Source: Actinomycetota bacterium (GTDB lineage Bacteria > Actinomycetota > Thermoleophilia > Solirubrobacterales > Solirubrobacteraceae). From it: DNA of 6,985 bases. Made by a program: the position numbers and the translations under genes. Below, piece by piece: positions 1 through 6,493 of the stretch (its first letter is position 1; each line of letters starts with the position of its first letter). The DNA lies in assembly GCA_005888335.1 (NCBI GenBank), contig VAWY01000209.1, forward strand, positions 1 through 6,985, given 5' to 3'. The notes below the pieces were generated by a model. The model ran no database searches. It had not been told where the DNA came from and saw only the letters and a list, made by a program, of their open reading frames with translations.

Positions 1-1
1 G

Positions 2-1648
2 CTGGCGTCGAGCCCGCTCGTGGCGGTGGGCGACGAGGCGGACGGCGCCATCCGCCCGCTGCGCCTCGTCGGCACCGCGCTGTATCTGGATCGCTACTGG
101 CGCGAGGAGTGCCGCGTGGCCGCCGACCTCCTTGCGCTGGCCGTCGCGCCGCCGGAGGCCGTGCGCGACGACGTGCTCGGCGAAGGCCTTGCCCGCCTCT
201 TCGCGACGCAGCCCGACACCCGCCAGACCCTCGCCGCGGCGACGGCCGTCCTGCGCCGCTTCGCAGTCGTCGCCGGCGGCCCCGGAACCGGCAAGACGAC
301 CACCGTCGCCCGGATCGTCGCCCTCCTCGCCGAGCAGGCCACCGCCGACGGCACGCCCGAGCCCCTCGTGGCGCTCGCCGCCCCGACCGGCAAGGCGGCC
401 GCGCGCCTGGAGGAGGCCGTCCACGAGGAGGCCGCTCGCCTCGATGTCACCGACGCGATCCGGGCTCACCTCCTCGAGTTGAAAGCCTCGACGCTGCACC
501 GCCTCCTGGGCTGGCGCCCCGGCAGCCACAGCCGCTTCCGCCACCACCGCGCCAACCGGCTGCCGCACGACGTCGTCATCGTCGACGAGACCTCGATGGT
601 CTCCCTCTCCCTCATGGCCCGCCTCGTCGAGGCCGTCCGCCCGCAGGCCCGCCTCGTCCTCGTCGGAGACCAGGGCCAGCTCACCTCGATCGAGGCCGGC
701 GCGGTCCTCGGCGACATCGTCGGGCCGACGAACGAGGGGCTCCTTATGTCGCCGGCGGCGCGGGAGCGTCTCGGCCAGGTCACGGGGTTGGACGTCGCCG
801 CCATCGACCCGCCGTCGGGCGCAGCGGTGGGGGACGGGATCGTCGTGCTCGAGCGCGTCCACCGCTTCGGCGAGGGCATCGCCGCCGTGGCCGACGCCAT
901 CCGCCGCGGCGACGCCGACGCGGTGATCGAGACGCTCGCCGCCGCCCCCGAGGGCGTCACCTGGATCGACCACGACGTCGCCGACGCCGACGCGGGCGCG
1001 CTGGCCCCGGTCCGCGAAGGCGCCGTGGCCGCCGGCCGCGCGGTCATCGAGGCCGCCCGCGCCGGCGATGCCCGACTGGCGCTCGATTCCCTCGGCGCGT
1101 TCCGCGTCCTCTGCGCCCACCGCCGCGGCCTCCACGGCGTTGCCACCTGGATGGACCGCATCGAACGCTGGCTCGCCGCCGCGATTCCCGGCTTCGGCGC
1201 GGAGGGCGAGTGGTACCCGGGCCGCCCGCTGCTGGTGAGCGAGAACGACTACGGCCTGCGGCTCTACAACGGCGACACAGGCGTCGTGGTAGCGAATGAG
1301 AGAGGGCGCGCGACCGCAGCGTTCGAACGGCGCGGCGAGATCGCCGAGTACAGCCCTTCCCGCCTCGGCGCCGTAGACACCGTCTACGCGATGACGATCC
1401 ACAAAAGCCAGGGCTCGCAGTTCAAAACAGCCGCCGTCGTCCTGCCGGGCCCGGCGTCGCAGGTCCTCACGCAGGAGCTGCTCTACACGGCGGTCACGCG
1501 AGCCCGTGAGCGCCTGATTGTCGCGGGGCCCGAGGAAACGATTCGCGCTGCCGCCTCGCGTCCCGCGGCGCGCGCCTCCGGTCTGCGGTGGCGGCTATGG
1601 GCGCGTGATCGCTGGCCGGACGGTTCGCGTAGCTTCAACGGCCGATAA
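2..1648 (+). CDS. recD: RecD, exodeoxyribonuclease V alpha subunit (5'-truncated by window edge)
   Basis: This is the superfamily 1B helicase subunit of RecBCD, which moves 5'-3' on one strand while the complex resects double-strand breaks. The frame is open from base 2 and already reads SPLVAVGDE, so the GTG at base 20 is not a credible start; the N-terminal domain lies to the left. Counting that GTG as residue 1, the sequence shows Walker A GGPGTGKT at 86-93, motif Ia APTGKAAARL at 121-130, and Walker B VVIVDETSM at 185-193. Motif III VGDQGQL follows at 215-221, the HRF of motif IV at 281-283, the UvrD-like C-terminal TIHKSQGSQF at 459-468, and motif VI YTAVTRARE at 489-497. All helicase motifs are intact. 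The early LYLDRYWREE segment (21-30) is typical of RecBCD-type RecD rather than the stand-alone RecD2. E. coli RecD is 608 residues, so roughly 50-100 residues are probably missing. recB and recC would be expected upstream but are outside the window. The gene ends at a TAA with no clear intrinsic terminator after it. Confidence 0.95.
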   Translation: MASSPLVAVGDEADGAIRPLRLVGTALYLDRYWREECRVAADLLALAVAPPEAVRDDVLGEGLARLFATQPDTRQTLAAATAVLRRFAVVAGGPGTGKTTTVARIVALLAEQATADGTPEPLVALAAPTGKAAARLEEAVHEEAARLDVTDAIRAHLLELKASTLHRLLGWRPGSHSRFRHHRANRLPHDVVIVDETSMVSLSLMARLVEAVRPQARLVLVGDQGQLTSIEAGAVLGDIVGPTNEGLLMSPAARERLGQVTGLDVAAIDPPSGAAVGDGIVVLERVHRFGEGIAAVADAIRRGDADAVIETLAAAPEGVTWIDHDVADADAGALAPVREGAVAAGRAVIEAARAGDARLALDSLGAFRVLCAHRRGLHGVATWMDRIERWLAAAIPGFGAEGEWYPGRPLLVSENDYGLRLYNGDTGVVVANERGRATAAFERRGEIAEYSPSRLGAVDTVYAMTIHKSQGSQFKTAAVVLPGPASQVLTQELLYTAVTRARERLIVAGPEETIRAAASRPAARASGLRWRLWARDRWPDGSRSFNGR

Positions 1649-2140
1649 GCACGTCGCAGCGACCGCCGTGCCAGTCTGGCGCGCCATCACTCGAGAGAGA
1701 TCCTCCGAACATCGAGGGTGAAGTGATCCTCAAGGGATCCAGGAGGACCGACAGTTCGGTTGGGTTGCTCACGACGGGGTCGTTGACCGAGGCGTGGCCG
1801 GCGGTCTTGGCGACCGTCGCGCCGAGCGGCGCGGCCTCCGCGAACGAGCGCTACACGAGCCGCGGGTAGGGGCCGATGAGCGGGAGACGGCTAATCGCGG
1901 CGAAGCCCGGTGGCTTACGGCCCGGTCGTTCCGCATGTAGAGCGCCGACGATGGATGGACGATCCCGAGCGGCTGCTGCGTCCGCATCACGTTCCGCATG
2001 TCGATCAGCGGCTTGGCCTGTGTGAGAGCCGTGATCGTCGGCGTGGTCATCCCGTACGTGACGTCGTCAGGATCCGCGACGCGTGACGAAGGTGCACTAG
2101 CGGTCTTGCGGAACAGGGCAATGCGCGGAAAGGTCCTGAA
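1637..2140 (-). pseudogene. Probable decayed coding remnant of unknown family (frameshift plus internal stop)
   Basis: No intact gene occupies the 494 bases between recD and the HNH gene. On the minus strand, codons from about 2140 down to 1922 read as ordinary protein, including RIALFRKT, DDVTYGMTTPTITALTQAK (2065-2009) and GIVHPSSALYMRND. The next stretch makes protein sense only after a frame change at about 1922-1925, equivalent to one lost or two gained bases. It then continues through GFAAISRLPLIGPYPRLV, meets TAG at 1853-1851, and resumes with SFAEAAPLGATVAKTAGH and SVNDPVVSNPTELSVLLD. The last part is poor in coding signal and runs to a TGA at 1637-1635, overlapping the end of recD. 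Between about 2065 and 1730 nearly every third base is G or C, and composition (D, N, Q, Y, K present; little C) favours the minus strand. The antisense plus frame shares the same wobble columns, so GC bias alone does not settle the strand. I do not recognise the family. The ATVAKTAGH...SNPTEL piece faintly recalls alpha/beta-hydrolase C-termini, but that is weak. The 5' end is undefined and may run into the HNH gene start. Confidence 0.4.
2127..2133 (+). promoter_or_regulatory. Ribosome binding site of the HNH gene
   Basis: GGAAAGG lies 9 nt before the GTG at 2143, and a TGA in the same frame sits at 2137-2139. Together they fix 2143 as the most upstream possible start. The next in-frame candidate, GTG at 2161, would have no comparable purine run. 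Confidence 0.55.
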
Positions 2141-2142
2141 CG

Positions 2143-3054
2143 GTGGATCCCGATTTCCACGTGCGTCTGGCGGCGATCGAGCACCTTCACGGTCTGTCGC
2201 GACGCTTCGATGATCTGATCCCACGCACCGAGCTGCTCAGGAACCTCGAGGTTGGCGGGCAGCAGTACCCGCTCGTCAATCCACAGTCGGGCATCCACCG
2301 TCCTCGGCGCTTCCGAGGTCCTGCGGCGCTAACCATCGTGACCGCGGCGCCGAAGCCGAACGCCCCGCCGCCGTACGAGGACGCGTTCGACGAAGAGAGC
2401 GGGTCGATCCTCTACAGCTACCGGCAGGGCCCCGTCGACAGCCCGGACAACCGCGCGCTTCGTGCGGCCTTCGCCGAGCAGGTGCCCGTGATCTACCTAA
2501 TGGGGATCGCGCCCTCGGTGTACGCGCTCTCGGCCCCGGTCTACGTCGTCGACGACCGCCCTAACGAACGAGCTGTCCTCGTGCAGATCGGCAGTCGCGC
2601 CACCGATCTGACGCCGGCCGGCATCCGATCGGATGTAGACGTTCGCCGCTACGCGCTGCGCGAAGCGCGCTACCGACTCCATCAGCACCAGTTTCGCTTC
2701 CAGGTGCTCGCTGCGTACCGTCATCGCTGCACGATCTGCGCGCTGCGAGAGCGCTCGCTCCTCCAGGCCGCGCACATCATCGAAGACGCTCACGAGCGGG
2801 GCGCAGCGGTGATCCGCAATGGCCTCGCGCTGTGTGCGATCCACCACCTCGCCTACGACCGTCACGTCCTCGGCATCGACTCGGCTGGCGTCGTCCACAT
2901 TGCGTCAAGAGTGCTCAACGAACACGACGGTCCGATGCTCCGGGAGGGGCTGCAGGGCTTCCACCGCCACCGGATCGCGCAGCCGACTCGCGTGGAGCAT
3001 CGTCCCGACCCGGAGCGGCTCGAACTGCGCTTCGAACAGTTCCTCGCAGCCTGA
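2143..3054 (+). CDS. HNH endonuclease, HNH_2 / McrA-like restriction type
   Basis: This is a 303-residue nuclease with a C-terminal HNH (beta-beta-alpha metal) domain expected to make metal-dependent double-strand cuts in DNA. The HNH_2 core spans about residues 187-246. It has CTIC (C196, C199), AAH with H211, NGLALC with N226 and C231, and IHH (H234, H235), followed by LAYDRHVLGID. The cysteines and a histidine probably form a structural zinc site, and H211, N226 and H234/H235 are the likely catalytic set. Residues 1-170 match from memory the N-terminal domain of the common actinobacterial family of about 300 residues annotated as HNH endonuclease or putative restriction endonuclease. Examples are LVNPQSGIHRP (44-54), PYEDAFDEESG (77-87), YSYR (91-94), NRALR (103-107) and VPVIYLMGIAP (114-124). 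This region may recognise a DNA feature, as the head domain of ScoMcrA-type enzymes does, but its ligand cannot be read here. The length is normal and no residue seems lost. Codon use is looser than in recD (CTA, GGA, TCA and AGA all occur), which would fit acquisition by transfer. No methyltransferase lies alongside. Confidence 0.88.
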   Translation: MDPDFHVRLAAIEHLHGLSRRFDDLIPRTELLRNLEVGGQQYPLVNPQSGIHRPRRFRGPAALTIVTAAPKPNAPPPYEDAFDEESGSILYSYRQGPVDSPDNRALRAAFAEQVPVIYLMGIAPSVYALSAPVYVVDDRPNERAVLVQIGSRATDLTPAGIRSDVDVRRYALREARYRLHQHQFRFQVLAAYRHRCTICALRERSLLQAAHIIEDAHERGAAVIRNGLALCAIHHLAYDRHVLGIDSAGVVHIASRVLNEHDGPMLREGLQGFHRHRIAQPTRVEHRPDPERLELRFEQFLAA

Positions 3055-3055
3055 T

Positions 3056-6000
3056 TCAGGCGTTCGCCATCTCGACCAGCCGGCACAGCGCATTGACGAG
3101 CCGCATCTGGTCGGCCGACCGGCACCGGATGTGCAGCAGCTCGGGGCTGCAGGCGAGCACGGCGAGGCAGCGGGCTCGCGAGACGGCGACGTTGAGCCGG
3201 TTGCGGCTGAAGAGGAACTCGAGATTGCGCGGGATCTCCTGGCCGCTGGACGTCGCCATGGAGAAGAAGATGATCGCCGCCTGCTGGCCCTGGAACTTGT
3301 CGACAGTGCCGATCTGCACGCCATCGGGCAGCTGGGCGCGCAGGCAGCGCACCTGCGCGTTGTAGGGCGTGACGACCATGATGTCGCCCGCCGTCAGCTC
3401 GACCGTCTCCCCGTTCGCCTTCGTGTAGCGGGCGCCGATGAGGTCGCTGATGTGGTGCGCGATCACGGCCGCTTCCTCGGGCGACTGGCGGGCGTTGCCG
3501 GTGTGCTCGACCGGCAGGTAGCGCACCCCGGTGCCGGTCAGCTCACCGAACGCGTCGATGCGCTGGCGCGCACAGTCGGCGTAGGACTCCAGGCGTCCCT
3601 CGTAGACGACCTCGGAGACGAAGCGACAGACGTCCGGGTGCATGCGCCGGGTCTCGTCGATGAACAGGCCGCGCTCGGGCGGGATCGTCGAGTGCTCGCC
3701 GAGCAGGTGCTCAAGCACCGATGCGCCGGCGCCAGGCGGGTGGACGGCCTGGGAGACCTGCGCGAGCTGCTGAGGGTCGCCGAGGAGCACGAGGTTGCGA
3801 GCGGCCGTGCCCATGGCGAGCGCGTCGGCGAGCGAGAGCTGGCCCGCTTCGTCGATGAACAGATAGTCGAGCGTGCCGTCGAGCTCCGGGCGCGCAAAGA
3901 GCCAGGCGGTCCCCGCCACGAGGCGGGTGTCGTGATCGAGGATGTCGTCGATCTCGGCGGTGTTGTCGATGTAGGGCTCGGCGAGCTTGGATGAGTACTC
4001 GGAGCCGGGGCCCGAGGTCTTCTTCAGCCCACGGAATGAGACGCCAGCCTTGGGGGCGAAGCGCTCGACCTCCTCGAGCAGCTTGTGGATCGCCTTGTGG
4101 CTGCCAGACGCAACGCCGACCCGGCAGCCGCGGTCCAGCAGGTGCAGGATGAGATGGGCTCCGGTGTACGTCTTGCCCGAGCCCGGCGGGCCCTGGATGA
4201 ACAGGTGGCTGCTGTCGAGTCCTTCGGCGATCCGTGTTGCCGCCTCGAGATTGAACTCGCAGGACTGCAGCGACTCGCCCTGGCTGCAGGCGGTCGTACG
4301 GGGAAGCTGTCGGCGCAGGACCTCGCGCAGCGCCTGGTAGGCGCCATCCGCCTGTAGCCCATGCGCGGCCACGTCCTCGGCGAACCGGCGCAGAGCCGCG
4401 CGCTGGCAGGAGGTGTCGTAGGGCTGGCCGGGGATCAGCGCGCGGGGCAGGGGCTCGTCGCGGCGCTTCGCGGCGCGACGGATGCGCACGAGCCCGGTGC
4501 CGTCGTCAATCGACTCGACGGCCACCCCCTTCTTGGTTGCAGGGTCGATGAAATCGCCCGGCGCGATCTTGTGCTCCTGCGGCGGGAACCGAAGCGTGTG
4601 GATGAGTGAGCGCGACGGCGGCGGCAGAACCTCGGGGTAGATGCCGGCGTCCGTCAGCCCGGCGAGCGCCTCGGTGTCGAGCTCAATGAGCTGCTCGTCG
4701 TCGGCGTCGAGGCGCTCGAAGTACGCCCACCACTCGGGCTTGGCCTCGCGGCGGTGGTAGTCGAGCAGCTGCGCGAGCAGCCAGCGCGAGCGCTCGTCGT
4801 CCGTGAGCTCGTCGATGTCATCGCCGATGCCTTCCAGCAGTGCTCGACGCAGCGCATCGAGCTCGGCGGCCTCCTCCTTGTCGGGCTGGTAGGGGTCGGG
4901 CGGAGCCCGGAACGGGATGTCGGCGCCGAAGCGCTCGATCGCCTCGGTCCGCCGCTCCAGCAGCCACTCGCGCAGTAGCCACGTCGAGCGGCAGTCGTCC
5001 TCGTTGTAGCGCTCGATCGCGTCGAGGATTGCCGGGTCCCGCTCGTCGAGATAGCGCTCGAATTCGATGATCGAGTCGCCGCCATCGGTGACGTCGGTTT
5101 CACGCGGCGGCATGTAGAAGGCCTCGACCTTCTTGATCGAGTAGCTCGGCTGCGAGATCCGCAGCCCCTGGCGGACGACGGCGTAGAGGTCGACGAGCTT
5201 CTGGGAGCGCAGCAGGTGATCGACTTCGTCCTCCCGCGTGGCGTGCAGGCCCATCAACCGCTTGAGCGCCGTCGGCTCGTACGGGGCGTAGTGGTAGACG
5301 TGCGCAGCCGGGTGGCGCTCGAGGTGCTCCATCGTGAAGTCGATGAACGCCTCGAAGGCGCGCTTCTCCTCGGTGCGGTCGATGGCCCAAAACGCCCGGA
5401 ACCGCGGCTGGCCGTCCTCGATCGTGGTGACGCCGAAGAGGTACTCCAAGCCCTCGTCGAAGAACGGGTCTCCTTCCATGTCGAAGAACAGGTCACCGGG
5501 AGATGGCTCCGGCAACCGCGCGAACCCGCGGCCCGTCTCGGGCGTCAGGAGGTCGTAGCGGTATTCGCCCGTCTCGCGCTGGACGACCTGCAGCGTCGCC
5601 TGCTCGCGCAACGCCTCGTAGGTGTGGCGCCCGATGCGCGCCGGCCGCTGATCGCCGTTCGCGCGGGCCAGCTCCGTGACCGTGGTGATCCCGACCTCGC
5701 TGAGCCGCGCAACCTGTGAGCGGCGCATGTTGGCCACCAGCGAGAGGTGGTCATCAGCTTCCCGCCGCGCGTCGCAGTGCGCCGACCATCGGCAAATGCC
5801 GCAGTGCTCGACCGGATCGGGATACGTCCCGTTCGCCCCCGCCTCGAGCACTCGCAGGAAGCGGTCCTGCAGCCGGCGGTAGTACGCGGAGAACTCGGCG
5901 AGCCGGAAGCTCTCGCGCGCCTTTGAGCCGAGGACGACGTGCGTCCACTCCGGGGCGGTGCCCTGCAGGCGCTCGAGGAGCTGCGAGTAGAAGCACAGCT

Positions 6001-6451
6001 GGACGAGGAAGTACGGCTTGACGCGCCGGGCGAGCTTGGTGTCGGCGACCTCGTAGCTCCACGACCCGAGCCCCGAAGGCCGGTCCACGCGTTCGAGGAA
6101 GTCGGCGTGGCCGCGCCAGCGCTCGCCGTCGAAGAGAACGCCCTGGTAGATCACCTCGGCACCCGCGCGCATCGCCTCGAGGGTGCGGTCGGCTCCGCGC
6201 CGCAGACCATCGAATCCCCGCTCGCTTTCGATGGTCACGACATCGAGCCCCGCTTCTTTGATTGCGGCGAGATGCGCGAGCTCGTGCTCATCCCCCTTGC
6301 GCGCAACGAGGTCGGCCGAGTCGGTCCGCGTCGCCTCCAGCTTCAGCCGGCCCGTCGCCACCTGCAGATCGAGGTGCGTGAGATGCGGACACTCGAGGAA
6401 ATCAATGAGGTCCGAGGCCGACAGGATCAGCCGATCATCGACGCGCTCCAT
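3056..6451 (-). CDS. TM0106-family fusion: Fe-S Cas4/AddB-like nuclease, DEDD exonuclease domain, UPF1/Dna2-like SF1 helicase
   Basis: This 1131-residue protein has three catalytic parts in order. First, residues 1-230 form a RecB/Cas4-type PD-(D/E)XK nuclease: GHAD with D117, EVADTK with E134, D137 and K139, and a QxxxY motif at Q151-Y155. C21 together with C217, C220 and C226 (CX2CX5C) matches the AddB/Cas4 iron-sulphur staple. Second, residues 320-495 resemble RNase_H_2 (YprB-like) 3'-5' exonucleases: FFDMEGD (D324, E326), YHYAPYEPTALKRL (386-399) and YNEDD (Y482, D486). Third, residues 735-1105 are an SF1B helicase: GPPGSGKT 754-761, SHKAI 784-788, FIDEAGQ 865-871, GDPQQL 891-896, ETRRMHP 933-939, VDKFQGQ 1050-1056 and NVAVSRAR 1087-1094. 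No motif is broken. Such a protein should unwind DNA (possibly RNA) and degrade a strand; repair or defence roles are both possible and the substrate is not established. The ATG start is followed by ERVDDRLILSASDL, typical of Cas4-like N-termini. It lies 42 nt behind an ARPP-1 gene, probably in one operon, and converges on the HNH gene with one base between stop codons. Confidence 0.92.
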   Translation of the reverse strand: MERVDDRLILSASDLIDFLECPHLTHLDLQVATGRLKLEATRTDSADLVARKGDEHELAHLAAIKEAGLDVVTIESERGFDGLRRGADRTLEAMRAGAEVIYQGVLFDGERWRGHADFLERVDRPSGLGSWSYEVADTKLARRVKPYFLVQLCFYSQLLERLQGTAPEWTHVVLGSKARESFRLAEFSAYYRRLQDRFLRVLEAGANGTYPDPVEHCGICRWSAHCDARREADDHLSLVANMRRSQVARLSEVGITTVTELARANGDQRPARIGRHTYEALREQATLQVVQRETGEYRYDLLTPETGRGFARLPEPSPGDLFFDMEGDPFFDEGLEYLFGVTTIEDGQPRFRAFWAIDRTEEKRAFEAFIDFTMEHLERHPAAHVYHYAPYEPTALKRLMGLHATREDEVDHLLRSQKLVDLYAVVRQGLRISQPSYSIKKVEAFYMPPRETDVTDGGDSIIEFERYLDERDPAILDAIERYNEDDCRSTWLLREWLLERRTEAIERFGADIPFRAPPDPYQPDKEEAAELDALRRALLEGIGDDIDELTDDERSRWLLAQLLDYHRREAKPEWWAYFERLDADDEQLIELDTEALAGLTDAGIYPEVLPPPSRSLIHTLRFPPQEHKIAPGDFIDPATKKGVAVESIDDGTGLVRIRRAAKRRDEPLPRALIPGQPYDTSCQRAALRRFAEDVAAHGLQADGAYQALREVLRRQLPRTTACSQGESLQSCEFNLEAATRIAEGLDSSHLFIQGPPGSGKTYTGAHLILHLLDRGCRVGVASGSHKAIHKLLEEVERFAPKAGVSFRGLKKTSGPGSEYSSKLAEPYIDNTAEIDDILDHDTRLVAGTAWLFARPELDGTLDYLFIDEAGQLSLADALAMGTAARNLVLLGDPQQLAQVSQAVHPPGAGASVLEHLLGEHSTIPPERGLFIDETRRMHPDVCRFVSEVVYEGRLESYADCARQRIDAFGELTGTGVRYLPVEHTGNARQSPEEAAVIAHHISDLIGARYTKANGETVELTAGDIMVVTPYNAQVRCLRAQLPDGVQIGTVDKFQGQQAAIIFFSMATSSGQEIPRNLEFLFSRNRLNVAVSRARCLAVLACSPELLHIRCRSADQMRLVNALCRLVEMANA

Positions 6452-6454
6452 AAG

Positions 6455-6460
6455 CCTCCC
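6455..6460 (-). promoter_or_regulatory. Shine-Dalgarno of the nuclease-helicase gene
   Basis: Read on the minus strand, GGGAGG stands only 3 nt before the ATG at 6451. The match is strong but the spacing is tighter than the usual 5-9 nt, so translation may be modest or partly coupled to the upstream ARPP-1 gene. No other in-frame ATG or GTG lies between this site and the preceding TGA. Confidence 0.5.
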
Positions 6461-6493
6461 GCTCAGAAAGCTTGCCCGGTTTGCGCGCCATCG

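Noticed and set aside
109..1299. A 396-codon plus-strand frame inside recD
   Set aside because: The product is almost entirely R, P and G, the usual out-of-frame reading of GC-rich DNA, and the RecD motifs are intact in the other frame.
1725..1739. GATCC/GGATC inverted repeat with a 5-nt loop, considered as a recD terminator
   Set aside because: The stem is only 5 bp and no T-run follows, so it is too weak to call an intrinsic terminator.
1928..2001. Eleven-base direct repeat GTTCCGCATGT at 1928-1938 and 1991-2001
   Set aside because: The copies are 63 bases apart, exactly 21 codons, and both encode the same MRN tripeptide in the minus-strand remnant. This looks like codon coincidence, not an attachment site or CRISPR.
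1998..2213. Short plus-strand frame upstream of and overlapping the HNH start
   Set aside because: It overlaps the HNH gene in another frame, has no convincing ribosome site, and looks like the mirror of the minus-strand remnant. It remains a weak alternative for the coding signal there.
2819..3994. A 391-codon plus-strand open frame running opposite the nuclease-helicase gene
   Set aside because: It is antisense to the C-terminal helicase motifs, which are intact on the minus strand. Its product is rich in R, A, D, G and V repeats typical of mirrored high-GC coding, and it starts inside the HNH gene.
3056..6451. Possibility that the Cas4-like domain marks a CRISPR-Cas adaptation locus
   Set aside because: No repeat array, cas1 or cas2 is present, and the domain order with RNase_H_2 and helicase fits the TM0106 family, which is not tied to CRISPR.
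6452..6473. AAGC...GCTT inverted repeat in the ARPP-1/nuclease-helicase gap
   Set aside because: The stem is 4 bp with a 14-nt loop, too weak to be a terminator or operator on its own.
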